From M55B127 sp034521955 (GTDB lineage Bacteria; Bacillota; Halanaerobiia; Halanaerobiales; M55B127), in the NCBI GenBank assembly GCA_034521955.1, contig JAXHLT010000002.1, forward strand, positions 1 through 64,000: 64,000 bases of DNA, given 5' to 3'. A program made the translations under genes and the position numbers. Below are positions 63,426 through 64,000 of the stretch, piece by piece. Position 1 is the stretch's first letter, and each line of letters opens with the position of its first letter. The notes below the pieces were generated by a model, which saw only the letters and a list, made by a program, of their open reading frames with translations, ran no database searches and had not been told where the DNA came from.

Positions 63426-64000
63426 TTGAAGAGATGTCCTTGGTCTGAAGGCAGTGAAGAGTATATAAAATATCATGATGAAGAATGGGGAGTACCTGTT
63501 TTTGATGATAAAACATTATTTGAGTTTTTAACTTTGGAAACAGCACAGGCTGGTTTAAGCTGGTCAACTATTTTAAAAAGAAGAAAAAACTATAAAAAAG
63601 CATATGATAATTATGATATAATAAAGATAGCTTCGTATGATGAGAAAAAAATAGAAGAACTTGTTAATAATGAAGGTATAATTAGATATAGATTAAAAAT
63701 AGAATCATCAATTAATAATGCAAAACAGTTTTTAAAGGTTCAAGATGAATATGGAAGTTTCAGTGACTATCTTTGGTCATTTGTAGACCATTATCCGGTA
63801 GTTAATAGTTGGAATAAATTATCTGAAGTTCCTGCTGAAAGTGAACTGTCAAAAAAGATTGCTAAAGATTTAAAGTCAAAAGGATTTAAGTTTGTTGGTT
63901 CTGTAACGATTTACGCTTATTTACAGGCTGTTGGAGTAGTAAATGATCATCTAATAGACTGTTTTAGATATAAAGAAATTAAAGATAGCTATAACAAGCT
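63426..64000 (+). CDS. tag: DNA-3-methyladenine glycosylase I (3' end outside the window)
   Basis: Removes 3-methyladenine from DNA. TTG at 63426 follows GAGGTGAAC; the product begins KRCPWSEGSEEYIKYHDEEWG, with the Cys of the zinc site at residue 4 and the DEEWG signature. ETAQAGLSWSTILKRR and the late KGFKFVGSVTIYAYLQAVGVVNDHLIDC follow. About 191 codons lie in the window with no stop, close to the full family length; only a few residues should be missing. Confidence 0.92.
   Translation, partial: MKRCPWSEGSEEYIKYHDEEWGVPVFDDKTLFEFLTLETAQAGLSWSTILKRRKNYKKAYDNYDIIKIASYDEKKIEELVNNEGIIRYRLKIESSINNAKQFLKVQDEYGSFSDYLWSFVDHYPVVNSWNKLSEVPAESELSKKIAKDLKSKGFKFVGSVTIYAYLQAVGVVNDHLIDCFRYKEIKDSYNK

Noticed and set aside
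1..64000. Mobile element, prophage or CRISPR array as source of the accessory genes
   Set aside because: No transposase, integrase, phage or Cas protein and no regularly spaced repeats were found. Only short inverted repeats at terminators and operators are present.

Overview
The window is AT-rich (by eye about 30% G+C) and looks like a chromosome segment of an anaerobic, low-GC Firmicute. Several hints suggest a lineage with two membranes, such as Halanaerobiales. The tungstate-binding protein has a cleavable signal without a lipobox cysteine, and a secreted Tyr-rich repeat protein ends in an alternating hydrophobic pattern with a terminal Phe, like an outer-membrane beta-signal. Cobalamin-dependent genes are frequent (class II ribonucleotide reductase, corrinoid adenosyltransferase, a UroD-like methyltransferase, a homocysteine methyltransferase family protein). 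The taxonomic call is inference. I see no rRNA, tRNA, transposase, prophage or CRISPR array.

Layout. 0.1-8 kb: nrdJ, a YadG/YadH-type ABC exporter, a 2-hydroxyacid dehydrogenase, a small (p)ppGpp synthetase, and a MarR regulator plus permease pair sharing a perfect palindromic operator. 8-23.5 kb: an accessory run of hydrolases, GNAT acetyltransferases, a flavodoxin, type II pantothenate kinase and a penicillin-binding-like hydrolase, with several broken genes. 23.5-26.8 kb: a T-box leader and proB-proA-proC, a complete glutamate-to-proline pathway. 27-30 kb: a DMT transporter, a methyltransferase, two broken genes and a metallo-hydrolase. 30.2-33.8 kb: glnA (minus strand) behind a sigma-54-type promoter, divergent from a sigma-54 activator gene. 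33.9-44.6 kb: rpiA, cupin, QueG-like protein, M28 peptidase, methyltransferase, flavin-binding protein, Dph6-like ligase, cobalamin adenosyltransferase, HAD, GIY-YIG and UroD-family genes, again with broken genes between them. 44.7-51 kb: a Moco-type riboswitch followed by tupA-tupB-tupC, moeA, a moeA fused to a binding-protein-like domain, and mogA/moaB, a tungstate uptake and tungsten/molybdenum cofactor unit. 51-58.4 kb: HD-GYP, DUF2785, amidohydrolase, corA, an HTH/small membrane protein pair and an MFS transporter. 58.4-64 kb: the Tyr-rich secreted protein, a broken alpha/beta hydrolase, a GntR(YtrA)-ABC-DUF4097 operon and a DNA glycosylase gene running off the end.

Two genome-scale patterns stand out. 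First, at least ten genes carry simple lesions (one-base indels, often in A tracts, or an in-frame TAA), and all are accessory genes; the housekeeping genes nearby are clean. In each frameshifted case, adding or removing the inferred base gives one continuous frame of a recognisable family. Second, several genes, including an intact secreted protein, have no ATG/GTG/TTG at the expected distance from a good Shine-Dalgarno site and instead show ATT, ATA or TTA there.
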